64,000 nucleotides of DNA from contig NHNY01000002.1 of NCBI GenBank assembly GCA_002786065.1, positions 930,001-994,000 of the forward strand, in the 5' to 3' direction. This DNA is from Microcyclospora pomicola (taxonomy: Eukaryota > Ascomycota > Dothideomycetes > Capnodiales). This document shows, piece after piece, positions 29,134 through 39,720 of this stretch (position 1 is the stretch's first letter; every line of letters starts with the position of its first letter). The notes under the pieces are model-generated. The model had not been told where the DNA came from, made no database searches, and saw only the letters and a list, made by a program, of their open reading frames with translations. The position numbers and the translations under genes are program-made.

Positions 29134-30555
29134 ATGTCTTCGCATGCCAGCGTTGAGAGCGTTCCAGCGACGCCGCCCGATCTTGCGCATGATGACGATC
29201 CTGGCGCATCCCCAGACAGAAGCAACCTGACCCCGCCGCCTTCATCTCAAGTCCCGCCATCAGCTCGCAGCAAGGCGCGAACCCCAACGCCGGCATTCTC
29301 ACACATGTCTACACCTCCCCCAACGATCGAGGCGAGCAGTCAAAGCAATGGCCAATGGCCGAACTCAACCTTTACGGAAACTCTCACCAGCGCGCAGATC
29401 GGAGCTGCCTCCACAGAAGAGCTTCGCGCAAAGGTGACAGAGCTACAGACATCTTTACAGCAGGCAAAGATGTCCGCTGCGCATCATCAGTTGCAGTATA
29501 AGATGCTTGCGCAGGAGAGCGCGGCGACAATCGAACGACTTGCGGTGGAAGCCCGTATGGAAAAATACGAGAACGATGTGATTCACAGCGCCGAGCAGGC
29601 CAAGGCTGCATCTACACCAGTACAACCAGTACCAATCCAGGAAGGCATGATTTCTGTACAAAAGGATCTCTACCAACGCATGTGTGGAGAAATACAGCTT
29701 CTGACCGAGAACACCCATAACGTGGAGGCGGCAAGTTTGCAGCAGCAGAGACTGATTGCTGCGCAAGAAGGAGAAATCATGAGTCTAACGGATAAGGTCA
29801 CTCTTCTCAGAGACCGGATTCGCGAAGACCGGGAGCAGCTGAACAGATACCGTCGTCCTCAGGTCGAAAGCACCCCACGATCCGTCTACAGCACGCCTCA
29901 CCGTGTCCAACACCAGTCACAAAGCCAGCCGTTCGCTGCGCTTCTTCAGGCCTCCGAGATGGCAAGCCAGAACATGGGCGCAAAGAGGGGCCATTCGAGA
30001 AACACGCACAGCATGTCCAGCCTACCCAACACGCCCTTGCGCAGTCAAAAGCACCACCCCGGATCATACCAGACGCCACGAAGCGGTCACAAATCCAACT
30101 TGAGCGTCCCAGCTACCGCACCTCAACCACGGACGCGCGCGCTTCGTGCTCCCAACGTCTATCACCGGGGAATGCTTCCCATGTCCGCCCAGCACCAACA
30201 CGCTGATGCGCCAGCATCGGACGGCACCGTTTCTGCGTCGGAGGATGATGACAGCGAAGCCGAGACGGACATCATGGAACCCGAGGATGACGTACGAGAG
30301 TCCTCGGCTTCCCAGGTGGCATCCCAAATGCTCCGCACAAATGAGGAACAACTGCAAGCGAAACGCAACAGCTTCAAGGGAAGCGGCATGCTGCAATCGA
30401 GCGGATCGCAAGGAGTTAGGCCCATGAAGCAGACCCAGCTCTTCGGCGCTGTGAGGAAAGGTAATGTCGACAGGGGCGACAGCGATGGGTCTCCGAAGAA
30501 AAGGAAGAGATTGGATGAGCCTGTTGGCTTGGGCATTGCCGGCTTCAGGAGCTGA
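29134..30555 (+). CDS. coiled-coil protein with C-terminal NLS, 473 aa
   Basis: Single exon, ATG at 29134 (MSSHASVESVPATPPD). The N-terminus is Pro/Ser/Thr-rich with several SP/TP sites. About residues 85-235 form a coiled coil in two parts (TEELRAKVTELQTSLQQAKM; EGEIMSLTDKVTLLRDRI). A Ser/His/Gln-rich linker follows, then an acidic patch (EDDDSEAETDIMEPEDD). The tail is conserved-looking: KQTQLFGAVRKGNV, then PKKRKR, a classical NLS, then LGIAGFRS. I infer a nuclear structural or regulatory protein under proline-directed kinase control; the family is not recognised. Confidence 0.75.
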   Translation: MSSHASVESVPATPPDLAHDDDPGASPDRSNLTPPPSSQVPPSARSKARTPTPAFSHMSTPPPTIEASSQSNGQWPNSTFTETLTSAQIGAASTEELRAKVTELQTSLQQAKMSAAHHQLQYKMLAQESAATIERLAVEARMEKYENDVIHSAEQAKAASTPVQPVPIQEGMISVQKDLYQRMCGEIQLLTENTHNVEAASLQQQRLIAAQEGEIMSLTDKVTLLRDRIREDREQLNRYRRPQVESTPRSVYSTPHRVQHQSQSQPFAALLQASEMASQNMGAKRGHSRNTHSMSSLPNTPLRSQKHHPGSYQTPRSGHKSNLSVPATAPQPRTRALRAPNVYHRGMLPMSAQHQHADAPASDGTVSASEDDDSEAETDIMEPEDDVRESSASQVASQMLRTNEEQLQAKRNSFKGSGMLQSSGSQGVRPMKQTQLFGAVRKGNVDRGDSDGSPKKRKRLDEPVGLGIAGFRS

Positions 30556-30926
30556 TGTCTTGGGAAGCAGGTCAGGGAACATGACGGAGCGGGTTTGGGT
30601 CTAGCGAGGCAATGATGAATGAGCAACGAAGGCGGAACTTGTGTATATAGTATAGTAATGAGCAACGGCATGAGGCATGGTAGTAATGTAGATAGACGAC
30701 TGTAACGAAACACGGGGATCTACCCTTGTTACCCCATGATCTCTTTCTGACTCTGACACTGGTAAATATGCATACATACCTCCCCTAGGAACGTACTCGA
30801 ACTCTCTGAACGTAATGTGGCTTTGTCACTGGGACGTGGCTCATACATGTCTGTAGGTGTATACGATCGGATTCTTCTATGTGTCAGGATAGCGATCCGT
30901 CAACAACACTGCGATACACTCTAACT
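30556..30926. other. convergent 3' ends
   Basis: 371 bp between two converging stops. AT-rich patches suit polyadenylation. Nothing else. Confidence 0.5.
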
Positions 30927-32755
30927 CTACAATTCATCTCTAGCGGGTGCAGACGCATCGCCCGCCTTCTTCGTCTCGCAGACCGCCGGCGTCCCGACCT
31001 CCATGCGATACACGCACTTCTCCTCCTCCATGATCTTCCACACTTCGTTCTGCTCGCTGCAGCCCAACACGACCGTCGTCGATCGGCTGGGGCCGTTCCA
31101 GCAGTGCTGGCCGTTGATGTATTTCAGCGCCCAGCGCTCACCGGAACCTAAGCCTTTGCCATCGGCGGGCAGCTCGTCCTCGACGGTGATCTTCTCCAAT
31201 CGATCGTAGTTGCCCATGTTGGTGTGTCCGCCGCCCTTCTTCGGTTTCTGCGTCGTCTTCTCCAGGAAGCATACTTCGTAGGTGTATTCGCCGCTGTCGC
31301 GCTCGACGCAGACACCTTTGAGCGCGCGGAAGACGTCGTCCGGACCGAAGTCCTTCGTCAAGTCGTCGTTTGCAGTCTGGAGGTCTTTATTGTTGGTTTC
31401 GAGATCCTTTTTCGCAGCATCAAGGCGGGCACGGGCGTCATTCACGGCTTTGCTGTCGGAATCGCTGCTGGAGCTACTCGGTGCGGCAAGGATACCATTC
31501 TCGACCAGCATGATGCGGAAATCACGAAGCTTCTGATCGACCCATGTTCGGACCGAAGGAGGCAGGTACTGCTCGAACTGATACACTGCGTTGTTTTGTC
31601 AGCTTGGGTTTGACGAGTGTGAGTGGTCGTATAACAATATACGTACAGACATCCGTCTCCCCCTCGTCATCGTCCCCAGTGTACTCATCCCAGACGATGC
31701 CGTTTTCGTGATCTTCGCCACTGATTGCATCCAGATCACGGTCATGCGCTGCATCAGCTTCTGGGCCTTTATCTCTGGCAGCATAGTCCTCCCAAGCTCG
31801 GACTGCACGTTTTACACCTTCGTCGTTGAAATTGGGGTTGTACTCTTCCTTGAACGTGGTCAACAATGCCTCCAGTTCCTGGAGACGGCTTTTACTGGCG
31901 TCTCGCTCACCCCTCACGCGAATGAGGTTACTCCTCAGCTCTTCGCTTCGCTGCTTTGCAAGTCCAACAAGGACACCCAACTTGCCAGCTTTCTTGCTCA
32001 CTGACCCTTTGACTACTCTTCCCTTCTCCCTCCTCTCCACATCGATCAGCTCTTGTTCCAGCGCCTTCACTTTGACCTCCCCTCCTTGGATCAAGGAAGT
32101 CAGCGTCGAGATCTTCTCTTGGATCACTTGTCTCAATTTAGCCGCTTCGCTCACCAACTCCTTCCGCTTCTTCGCCGCGACCCCCAAACTCTTTTGTCGT
32201 GCTTCGTCGTGCTTTCGCCATTCCTTTCCAATCTCTTTGCATTTATCTTCACATTTCACCCCACCAACGCCTTCCCACTCTTCGCTACCGTCACAGCACT
32301 GCTCGTAGTCGCAGATTCCGTCGTTGACACTCGTGAATGGCACATATGCTGGGATGTGACCCTTATTCTTGCAGTAGAATCCAGGCAAGGCAAGTGCGGT
32401 GTTTGTACTGTTGTGGATCTTGTTTGCGGGTGTTTGGGGCGAGAGAGGTGAAAGGTGGGAACAGGCAGAGGTGCCAGGTTCGTCAGAGCCATCTGGACAA
32501 TCGCAATAGTCGTCATTCACCCGAGCCAGCGGGATCGTGACGAGAGGATTAGAGATGCAGGTAAACACATTGGTGTCCTTATAGAATTTGGCGACTAGGG
32601 ATATGAATGTGAGCACACGATGTTTCAATGGCGGTTGCGGTTCAAGGTGTGCTCCACTTACACTCTGGACTAACACCTCGCGGCCTGGCGTTTTCTGAGG
32701 CTGAATAGACCAATGCAATGTGCTCAAGGCACAAGAGCGCGGTGTAGCCTTTCAT
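30927..32755 (-). CDS. GTB1: glucosidase II beta subunit
   Basis: Exons 32755-32662, 32594-31647 and 31585-30927 give 566 aa; introns are 67 and 61 bp, phase 1 both. Exon 1 encodes a signal peptide (MKGYTALLCLEHIALVYSAS). Mature start RGVSPEFAKFYKD is followed by the LDL-receptor-A-like Cys-rich repeats with NDDYCDCPDGSDEPGTSAC and NDGICDYEQCCDGSEEW, which bind the alpha subunit. A long coiled coil (residues 170-300) and acidic stretch come next, then the C-terminal MRH lectin domain that recognises mannose (YEVCFLEKTTQKP, YINGQHCWNG, CSEQNEVWKIMEEEKCVYRM). The protein ends in RDEL, an ER-retention signal of the HDEL type. It supports trimming of the inner glucoses of N-glycans during ER quality control. 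Confidence 0.95.
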
Positions 32756-33002
32756 CCTGGTAAAGAACGTTGTGTTGGACGAGCTGTCTTCATGAGAGGC
32801 CAGCTGTGTGATGTACCCTAAGCTTCCTCGACCATACTAAGCGGAGTTCGTAGTCGGTGTCGAACTCCGGAGTGTGTTGCTCTGAGGAACACGCTCTTCA
32901 GGCAACTATGGTCCAGAAAACAAAGCCTATTCCCCTGCCATTCATATAGTAAGTGATGTTGAAGCCTTCGTCCTTTCCAGTTTTTGTTTATACATCGAAA
33001 AG

Positions 33003-35082
33003 ATGAAGCATACCGTTGTTTTGGCTGTTCTACTTTCATCACTCTCATACTCTATCGCGCAGTTCCCGCCTACACCAGAAGGTATCACCATCGTCAAGTC
33101 CAAGCATCACAACAGCGTTTCCATCTCTTACAAGGAACCCGGGATCTGTGAGACAACTCCTGGCGTCAGGTCATATTCTGGTTACGTTCACCTTCCGCCA
33201 AATGCCTTGACCGAGCCGCATGAAAAGAATGCTTATCCGATCAATACCTTCTTTTGGTTCTTTGAAGCTCGTCAAGACCCCGAGAATGCACCTCTGTCAA
33301 TCTGGCTCAATGGCGGCCCTGGTGGGTCCTCCCTCATGGGCGCCCTTTCAGAGAATGGACCGTGTTTCGTGAACCATGATTCAAACTCGACATATATCAA
33401 CCCTTGGTCGTGGAATAATGAGGTCAATCTGCTGTACATAGATCAGCCGGTTCAGGTTGGTTTCTCCTATGACACGCTGACCAACATCACTGCTCGACTG
33501 CATATGGACAAAGGGGACGATGATGATACAGATTGGGAGGTTGTGCCAGCGGACTTCTCGAAAGGTGTGCCTGCACAGAATCACACCTTCCTCGTGGGCA
33601 CCACAGGCTCGCAGAACACTTCTTATACTGCCAATTCGACACATCATGCAGCTGTGGCTATCTGGCATTTCGCTCAGACGTGGTTTGAAGAGTTCCCCAA
33701 GTACAAACCAGCCGATGAGCAGATCTCGTTGTTTACTGAGAGCTATGGTGGGAAGTATGGTCCTGCCTTTGTGAAGTATTTTCTCGAGCAGAATGAGAAG
33801 ATCGACAACGGTACATTATCGAAAGATTATGCACACTACCTGCATCTCAACACGTTGGGGATTGTCAATGGCTGCATGGATCTCGAAGTCCAGCTCCATG
33901 CTTATGTGGATATGGCTGTGAACAATACTTACGGAGTGAAGGCAATGAGTGATGTTGATTATCATCAAGCTCTTCACCACTTGGAGAAAGAGAATGGAAT
34001 CATAGCGCAGGTGCATGAGTGTCGCCGTCTAGCGCGCACACTTGATCCTGACAATAACGGTGATGTCGAGAAAGTAAGCACTTATTGCCAGGGGGCATTG
34101 GAGTATGGACTCAACTATAAGGCACAACTATATCTCTCTGGCAGCAAACGAGGATGGTACGACATCACACATCCGGCAGAAGACTCCTTTCCACCCCCAT
34201 ACCTCATGGGCTTCCTCAACCAGCAGTGGGTCCAGCGAGCATTGGGTGTTCCTGTGAATCATTCGGCCATTTCCAATTCAGTGTAAGTCTGCAATCAACC
34301 ATGCGAAGTATCTCAGGACTAACGGGTTACCGCGCAACAGCTACAATGCCTTCCAATCTACAGCAGACAATGCCAAGCTTGGGCAGCATGATGCAGTAGC
34401 ATACATATTGTCAAAGAATGTGCAGGTTGCAATGTTGTACGGCGACCGGGATTACGCTTGTAATTGGGTAGGTGCTCCAGCTGCCACTTCCCTGAAGCTA
34501 GAATTGTACAGCAACTGACTTGAGCCCCCTTCCCAGATCGGAGGCGAGAGAAGCTCTCTTGCCATCCCCTGGACTGCTCAGGAGAGCTTTGCGAATGCAG
34601 GCTATACTCCTCTTGTGCTGAACGATGGTATTATCCCACACTCCGGTGGTCTCGTCCGTCAATATGGTAATCTGTCCTTCACCCGTGTGTACCAGGCAGG
34701 TCATCTCGTCCCTTCATATCAACCTGAGGCTGCGTATGAGATTTTCATGCGTGCGTTGCGAGGCAAGGACATCGCGACAGGGACCATTTCGACCAATCGA
34801 TATCATGCAGAACATGGCGTTGAGTATAGTACTGAAGGACCAGGCGATACGTGGTGGATGCGTAGCGATACCCTGCCCGCTCCGGAGCCGGAGTGTTATA
34901 TCTTTGACACTGGTCGGTGCGCGCAGGAAGAGATGAAGTCGATTATGGATGGCAGCGCCATCATTAAAGACTGGATTGTCATTGGGAGGGAAAAGCAGAG
35001 TGGTAGCTCTGGCGATGAGCAGGTCGGGAGTGTGTCGATCGAGAACGACCGCACGCAAATACAAATAGGAGGATCGAGATGA
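33003..35082 (+). CDS. secreted serine carboxypeptidase (S10)
   Basis: Exons 33003-34282, 34341-34467 and 34537-35082 give 650 aa, introns 58 and 69 bp. The signal peptide is MKHTVVLAVLLSSLSYSIAQ. Family S10 marks: LSIWLNGGPGGSSLMG (oxyanion region), catalytic Ser in FTESYGGKYGP, catalytic Asp in MLYGDRDYACNW and catalytic His in YQAGHLVPSYQPEAA. Many N-glycosylation sequons lie between residues 120 and 320. The C-terminal 80 residues are hydrophilic without a membrane anchor, so this is a secreted or vacuolar enzyme and not Kex1. The second intron falls directly after the Asp motif. It would remove C-terminal residues from peptides in an acidic compartment. Its stop is 24 bp from the stop of the converging SDR. 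Confidence 0.94.
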
Positions 35083-35106
35083 ATGGCTTTTCAGGTTCAG
35101 AGTTAC

Positions 35107-36063
35107 CTACAGTTTATTCGGGAACAAAGGAGCATTCCGCCCTGACCGGAACAAACCCAGCATCTCCTTGCCCATCCACTGCTCCCTTGACTTCGCTAGC
35201 CCACCCTCAACTTCCTGGATCCGATCTGCTTGAATCAGATACCCTGAGCCATTCGCTTTGGCACCTAATCCCATCACATGCGCTACCGTCAACCCTACGA
35301 ACTCGGCAGTGTTGATCGGCACGCCACGCTCCCTCATCTCCACCGCCCACTCCTGCAAAGTCTGCCCTTCCCTCACTCCCGCCACGATCGGCGTCAACGC
35401 GATGCCTGGAGCAATTGCACTGATTGCAATCCCAACCTTCGCACAGTCCCCTTTCAGTGCCCGTAGATAGCCGATGACCCCATGCTTCGCGGCAGAGTAG
35501 AGCGGCGCACCTGCTGACGCGAGGTATCCGGCCAACGACGCTGTCATCACGATACTGCCGCCGTTTCCGCATCCCGAGCCCTTGCGTCGCTTCGACCCAG
35601 GATCTATGTCGTTACGCAGATGGTGCACCGCGAGCTTCAACGAGTCTCCCACGGCGCGAATGTCGACGTCGATCGTCCGACGATCGGGCTCCTGAAGATC
35701 TCCGCGCGAATCCAGCGTATCGGTGAAGATCTGCTCGCCCATCTCGGCGATGCCGGCGTTGACGAAGACGTGATCCAGCCGGCCGAAGTGTGCCGCCGCT
35801 TGGGTGAAGGCCGAGCGCTGAGAGGACCATTGCGTGATGTCGCAGGATATATACAGGAAGCGGCTGGATTTCGTAAGACTGTCTAGAGTAGCCGGAGGGG
35901 TTGGAGAACGATCTAAGACTACAATGTTGTTCTCATAGGCTGGGGTGTGTAGATATATTGCCGTGGCAAGGCCTAAGCCACTTGCGCCGCCTGTGATCAA
36001 AATTGTACATTTACGAGGAGGGTTGGCCGTGGAGGGATCCAGGGTAAATGGTGGTGATGCCAT
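35107..36063 (-). CDS. short-chain dehydrogenase/reductase
   Basis: Single exon, 318 aa, first in-frame ATG at 36063 (MASPPFTLDPSTANPPRK). Classical SDR: cofactor motif ITGGASGLGLATA, an acidic residue at the end of strand 2 (VVLDRSP) suggesting NAD preference, VFVNAGIAEMG in place of NNAG, Ser in SIVMTASLAGYLASAG and the catalytic YSAAKHG. An insertion rich in Lys/Arg/Gly (RRKGSGCGNGG) precedes the Ser strand. The closest familiar group is the fungal 15-hydroxyprostaglandin-dehydrogenase-like SDRs; substrate unknown. The neighbours give no pathway hint. Confidence 0.9.
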   Translation of the reverse strand: MASPPFTLDPSTANPPRKCTILITGGASGLGLATAIYLHTPAYENNIVVLDRSPTPPATLDSLTKSSRFLYISCDITQWSSQRSAFTQAAAHFGRLDHVFVNAGIAEMGEQIFTDTLDSRGDLQEPDRRTIDVDIRAVGDSLKLAVHHLRNDIDPGSKRRKGSGCGNGGSIVMTASLAGYLASAGAPLYSAAKHGVIGYLRALKGDCAKVGIAISAIAPGIALTPIVAGVREGQTLQEWAVEMRERGVPINTAEFVGLTVAHVMGLGAKANGSGYLIQADRIQEVEGGLAKSREQWMGKEMLGLFRSGRNAPLFPNKL

Positions 36064-36719
36064 TGTGGTCCGGTATTGGGAATTGTACACCTTCGATATC
36101 AGTAGTAGTTTTGTCGTCGACGATGATGTGCGTTCGATGTTGCGAAGCCAACAGAGAGTGGAGATCTCGGCAATGAGGATGACATCCGAGCGGGACGAGT
36201 GGAAGCAAGACGATGGGAAGCTCTTCCATTTCAAAACACCATTAGATGTTCATCTCGACTGCATTGCTGCAATTGCTGGTGTCTGTACAGACTTTGGTTA
36301 CCTAGTCGCCAACTTGTAGGCTTGTAATCGGGTCCAGACGCCTCTTGGATCCAATGCTGAGCTTCCTATGACTGTGAAACGGAAGACTACCTAGGGTAGC
36401 CAGCGACCGGGGATAGGATTGCGCCTAGGCAAACCCCAGACACAATGCTGTCGAACCACAGATGGCAATAGCGAGTCCTGACGGACTGGTCGCACACATT
36501 CATGATGGTCGTATAGAAGGGTGTGGACTGTTGAAATAAGGTACCTTATCCCTTTCAAGGTAACCATCACCCAGAGAGGCAGCAAGCTGACGCGCAACCT
36601 CCCTCGCTACAGTATATGCATGGTAACACCTCGAGCTCTCAAAATACAAGTTCACCTCTTCTTTCATTCAGTTGTTAGAACGTCAACACGCCCTACGGCG
36701 CTTTTGACTACCAGCTATC
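36064..36719. other. divergent promoter region
   Basis: 656 bp between the SDR start and the UCH start, divergently transcribed. No gene, RNA or repeat recognised. Confidence 0.5.
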
Positions 36720-37514
36720 ATGGCTGGCCTTACACCAGGTGTCACCATCACTCCCGAAGGTAAACATACGAACTCCAGGTGGCGTCCATTATATCTGACA
36801 AATCGACCAGGCAAGAAGATCTTCGTACCTCTAGAGAACAACCCAGAAGTATTCGATGATCTCACCCGTCGACTTTCAGGATCGGACAAGCTTGGGTTCC
36901 ACGACATCTACAGCATCGACGAGCCAGATCTCCTAGGCCCAATCCCTCGCCCCGTTCATGCTCTGATCTTCATCTCGCCGGCCAGCGTCTACCATCGTGT
37001 GCGTGCCAATGACGGCTCCAAAGAGCTTACGTACGACGCGTGCGGCAAGGATGAGCCAGTGTTCTGGTGCAAGCAGACCATCGGGCATTCCTGCGGGCTG
37101 ATGGCCTTGATCCACGGTCTCAGTAACGGCGAGGCCAGCAACCACGTCCAAGAGGGATCGCTGCTGCATCAACTGATCGAGGAAGGACTCCCACTTCGCC
37201 CCAAGGCTCGTGCAAAGGTACTATACGACAGTCTCGAATTGGAGCAAGCACACATGGCTTGCGCCTATAAAGGAGATTCCAAGGCACCGAGCTCTGCAGA
37301 GCCGAATGGGTACCACTTCTTGAGCTTCGTGCGAGGGCGCGACGACCATCTGTATGATTTGGATGGCTCGTGGAATGGCCCGATCGATCGCGGATACCTT
37401 GAGAAAGACAAGGATATGCTAAGTAAGGAGGCGCTTGATCTTGGGTTATTGAAGCATGTGGCTGCTGCTCAGGGCAATGTAGAGTTTAGCATTGTGGCTA
37501 TTGCGACGAAGTAA
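36720..37514 (+). CDS. ubiquitin C-terminal hydrolase (UCH, peptidase C12)
   Basis: ATG at 36720. The frame is open throughout (264 aa), but a 51-nt segment 36760-36810 has GTAAAC, a CTGAC branch and a CCAG acceptor. Removing it gives ITPEG-KKIFVPLENNPEVF, the normal UCH N-terminus, and 247 aa. Catalytic residues are visible: Gln in FWCKQTIGHSCGLMALIHG with the nucleophile Cys five residues on, His in GYHFLSFVRG and Asp in HLYDLDGSWNGPID. The enzyme removes small adducts from the C-terminus of ubiquitin (Yuh1/UCHL3 type), cytosolic. Coordinates span the intron; use exons 36720-36759 and 36811-37514 for the spliced form. Confidence 0.92.
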   Translation: MAGLTPGVTITPEGKHTNSRWRPLYLTNRPGKKIFVPLENNPEVFDDLTRRLSGSDKLGFHDIYSIDEPDLLGPIPRPVHALIFISPASVYHRVRANDGSKELTYDACGKDEPVFWCKQTIGHSCGLMALIHGLSNGEASNHVQEGSLLHQLIEEGLPLRPKARAKVLYDSLELEQAHMACAYKGDSKAPSSAEPNGYHFLSFVRGRDDHLYDLDGSWNGPIDRGYLEKDKDMLSKEALDLGLLKHVAAAQGNVEFSIVAIATK

Positions 37515-37749
37515 GACGCCGTTGCTGAGACTGCGTCTTGGGAGGGATGATGCTTGGTTGGCGAATGGAGTTTGTATAGATCAAAGATGGAATATGTTGA
37601 TCAAATGCACTTTCATGAATTGATCGTCGGCGTAGATGCGATGCTTGTGCTAGTTGGCATGCTCGGGATCTATTGTGACAGTCTTGTAGTTTATATTTGT
37701 TTCAAAATTTTGTTCCGCCAATCATGTACCTTCCCAGTACTTGACCTCA

Positions 37750-37821
37750 GCCTTCTTAGCTCAGCGGTAGAGCGCGTCACTAGTAATGACGAGGTCATTG
37801 GTTCGATTCCAGTAGGAGGCA
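37750..37821 (+). tRNA. tRNA-Thr (anticodon AGU)
   Basis: 72 nt, intronless. Acceptor stem GCCTTCT pairs with AGGAGGC (one G-T), discriminator A. D arm is GCTC/GAGC, anticodon stem CGTCA/TGACG around loop CTAGTAA giving anticodon AGT, variable loop of five, and T arm ATTGG/CCAGT around TTCGATT. A box TAGCTCAGCGG and B box GGTTCGATTCC are intact. A34 would be read as inosine. Confidence 0.95.
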
Positions 37822-37833
37822 CTCGCGATTGTC

Positions 37834-37837
37834 TTTT
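37834..37837 (+). terminator. RNA polymerase III terminator of the tRNA-Thr
   Basis: T4 run 13 nt after the discriminator, backed by a second T4 at 37840-37843. Confidence 0.65.
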
Positions 37838-38399
37838 CCTTTTGCATCTCTTACCCGTTGTCAGCGACGGTAGTAATCTTTTGTCTTGCTTTTAAGGTTG
37901 TTGGATCAAGTCTAGTTGTGAGCAGACAGACTACTAGTTCAGGGTACCGGAGTCGAGCAGGGAACGCAGGCAGATACGGGAATATATAGATGGGTCCGAA
38001 ATTGATTAGGATACCTCACACCTTGAGATATCATGGTCATGCATGCGACAGTTGTTTGAGTAACATAGTATGGATGGCCAGGTTTTCATCCAGTGGATAT
38101 GTTATCTGGTGTGGAGAGCTTGGGATACGATAGAAATATAAGGGAGTGGCCATGGCAAGGTTGAAGAATGCCTAGGGGTGGAATGGTCGGTTCTCCTCGC
38201 AAACATAAGGTAGGCGAATTGAATATCATGTGCATCACAGTGCATAAGAGAGAAGCGTTCGCATAAGATAGATGGCTCTTTTCATTTGGCAACATCGTGC
38301 TAGATCCAACATATGGTGCAGCGGCGCACCCAGCCTATCTTAAGGCAGACACCTGCCGCTGATATATCGCTTTTGTTTCGTTGCGGACATCGCCTACGT
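37838..38399. other. intergenic
   Basis: About 560 bp between the tRNA and the stop of the acidic protein gene. No gene recognised; 37515-37749 before the tRNA is likewise only 3' UTR-like sequence. Confidence 0.5.
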
Positions 38400-39067
38400 C
38401 TATTCCTCATCGTCGTCCTCGACTTCCTCGAGATCAGCCTCCTTGGGGACGACACCGCCCTTGTGCTTCTTGGCTGCAGCGGCTGGACCAGAGGCATTGC
38501 CAGTCGCTTCTGCGTCCTCATCTTCATCGTCGTCCTCGCCAGCTGGGGCCTCATCATCCTCTGGATCGAGGTCGTCCTCGTCGTCCTCGCCATTGGCTTC
38601 TTCTTCCTCTTCGTCATCGGCGGGCTTCGTCTTCTGCTTCTTCGCGCTTGGTGCTACACTGTTTGTTAGTGATGGACGGTGGGCATTGGGCACTTCGAGA
38701 TATCTTACGCGCTGCAGCCTTTGAGCTCTTTGGTGCCTCCTCTTCCTCTTCATCGTCCTCGTCATCATCCTCGTCGTCTAGATCGACTTCGCTGTCGTCC
38801 TCATCGTACTCTCTATAGCGGTGTCAGTTGCGATCATAGCTACTATGATCGATGACATCGATGCTTCGAAACCACGGCTTGATTGGAAGTCTGTCGCCAA
38901 TGGTATAACAACACATCACTACAATCAGAGAGCAGATCGAGAACGCAACAGGCAACGGTGACACAAGCAAAGACGGTCACAACTTACTCCTCCTCCTCGC
39001 TGTCCTCGGGTAGCTCAACAAGCTCCTCCTCCGGCGCACTGCGTTTGCTGCCTCGTGTCGATGACAT
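38400..39067 (-). CDS. highly acidic prothymosin-like nuclear protein, 145 aa
   Basis: Exons 39067-38988, 38812-38709 and 38653-38400; introns 175 bp (GTAAGT...CTATAG, CTGAC branch) and 55 bp (GTAAGA...GTGTAG). Frame is preserved only with these sites. The sequence starts MSSTRGSKRSAPEEELVELP and is then dominated by Asp/Glu runs, broken by short basic clusters (PPSAKKQKTKP, AAAAKKHKGG) that look like NLSs. More than half of the residues are acidic. No fold is expected. Histone or RNP chaperones of prothymosin/Nap-tail type look like this, but no specific family signature (for example the CHZ motif) is present, so the role is inference. The 175-bp intron is the longest in the window. Confidence 0.8.
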
Positions 39068-39720
39068 TGTGATGGTGTGGTGGGTGGTGAGGGAGAGAAA
39101 GGAACGTGGCGGAACGGAGGAGAGGAGAAGTGAGGGCGGACCGGAATTTATAGGCGAGGAGGAGTTGATGCGACGTCCAGGGATTCTTGAATCGGGGGGC
39201 GGGCGCGTTTGCGACGAGATGCGCGGCTGGAGGGAGGGAGAGAGCTTGGGCGCTCGTCATCATAGGTGCGACAGGGCTGGCATTGAGTGAGGTGTGACCG
39301 TATATGAGGGACTGCATGCGCATCTTTGAGCACAGCCAATGCAAGGTCGCGCACGTGTTGGCCAGGGCGAGAGTTCACTTTCGGGATCAGTACGCAATAT
39401 CGTGCCTCTTACACAGATATGTACTGTATGCTGATCTCTATTTCATGGACGGTCGTCTTATGGAGAGCTGTCATCTGCTCTTACATCGCTCAGATTATAG
39501 GGGGCGACGATGACGAAGTTGCACAGTAGCAAGAACTTCATCCTGCTCGAAAGGAGAAAGGAGTACAACGGATTTGCTCCATGGTATTCAGGAGTACTTC
39601 AGGCTCTCATGAGGCATCGTGAAAGTACTGAATTGCCATCCAGTAGGTACAGGCGCAACAAAAAAGCACTGGTGCTACGTATTGTGCCCAAATAAGGCCA
39701 ACGCCCTAGACGTCCGTCTG
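39068..39720. other. intergenic
   Basis: 653 bp. The side next to 39067 is very purine-rich on the plus strand, that is, a CT-rich leader for the acidic protein. Nothing else recognised. Confidence 0.5.

Noticed and set aside
38443-38818. Ser- and Arg-rich plus-strand frames
   Set aside because: Antisense of the Asp/Glu-coding repeats of the acidic protein.
39015-39344. 109-codon minus-strand frame
   Set aside because: Overlaps the CT-rich leader and first exon of the acidic protein in another frame.
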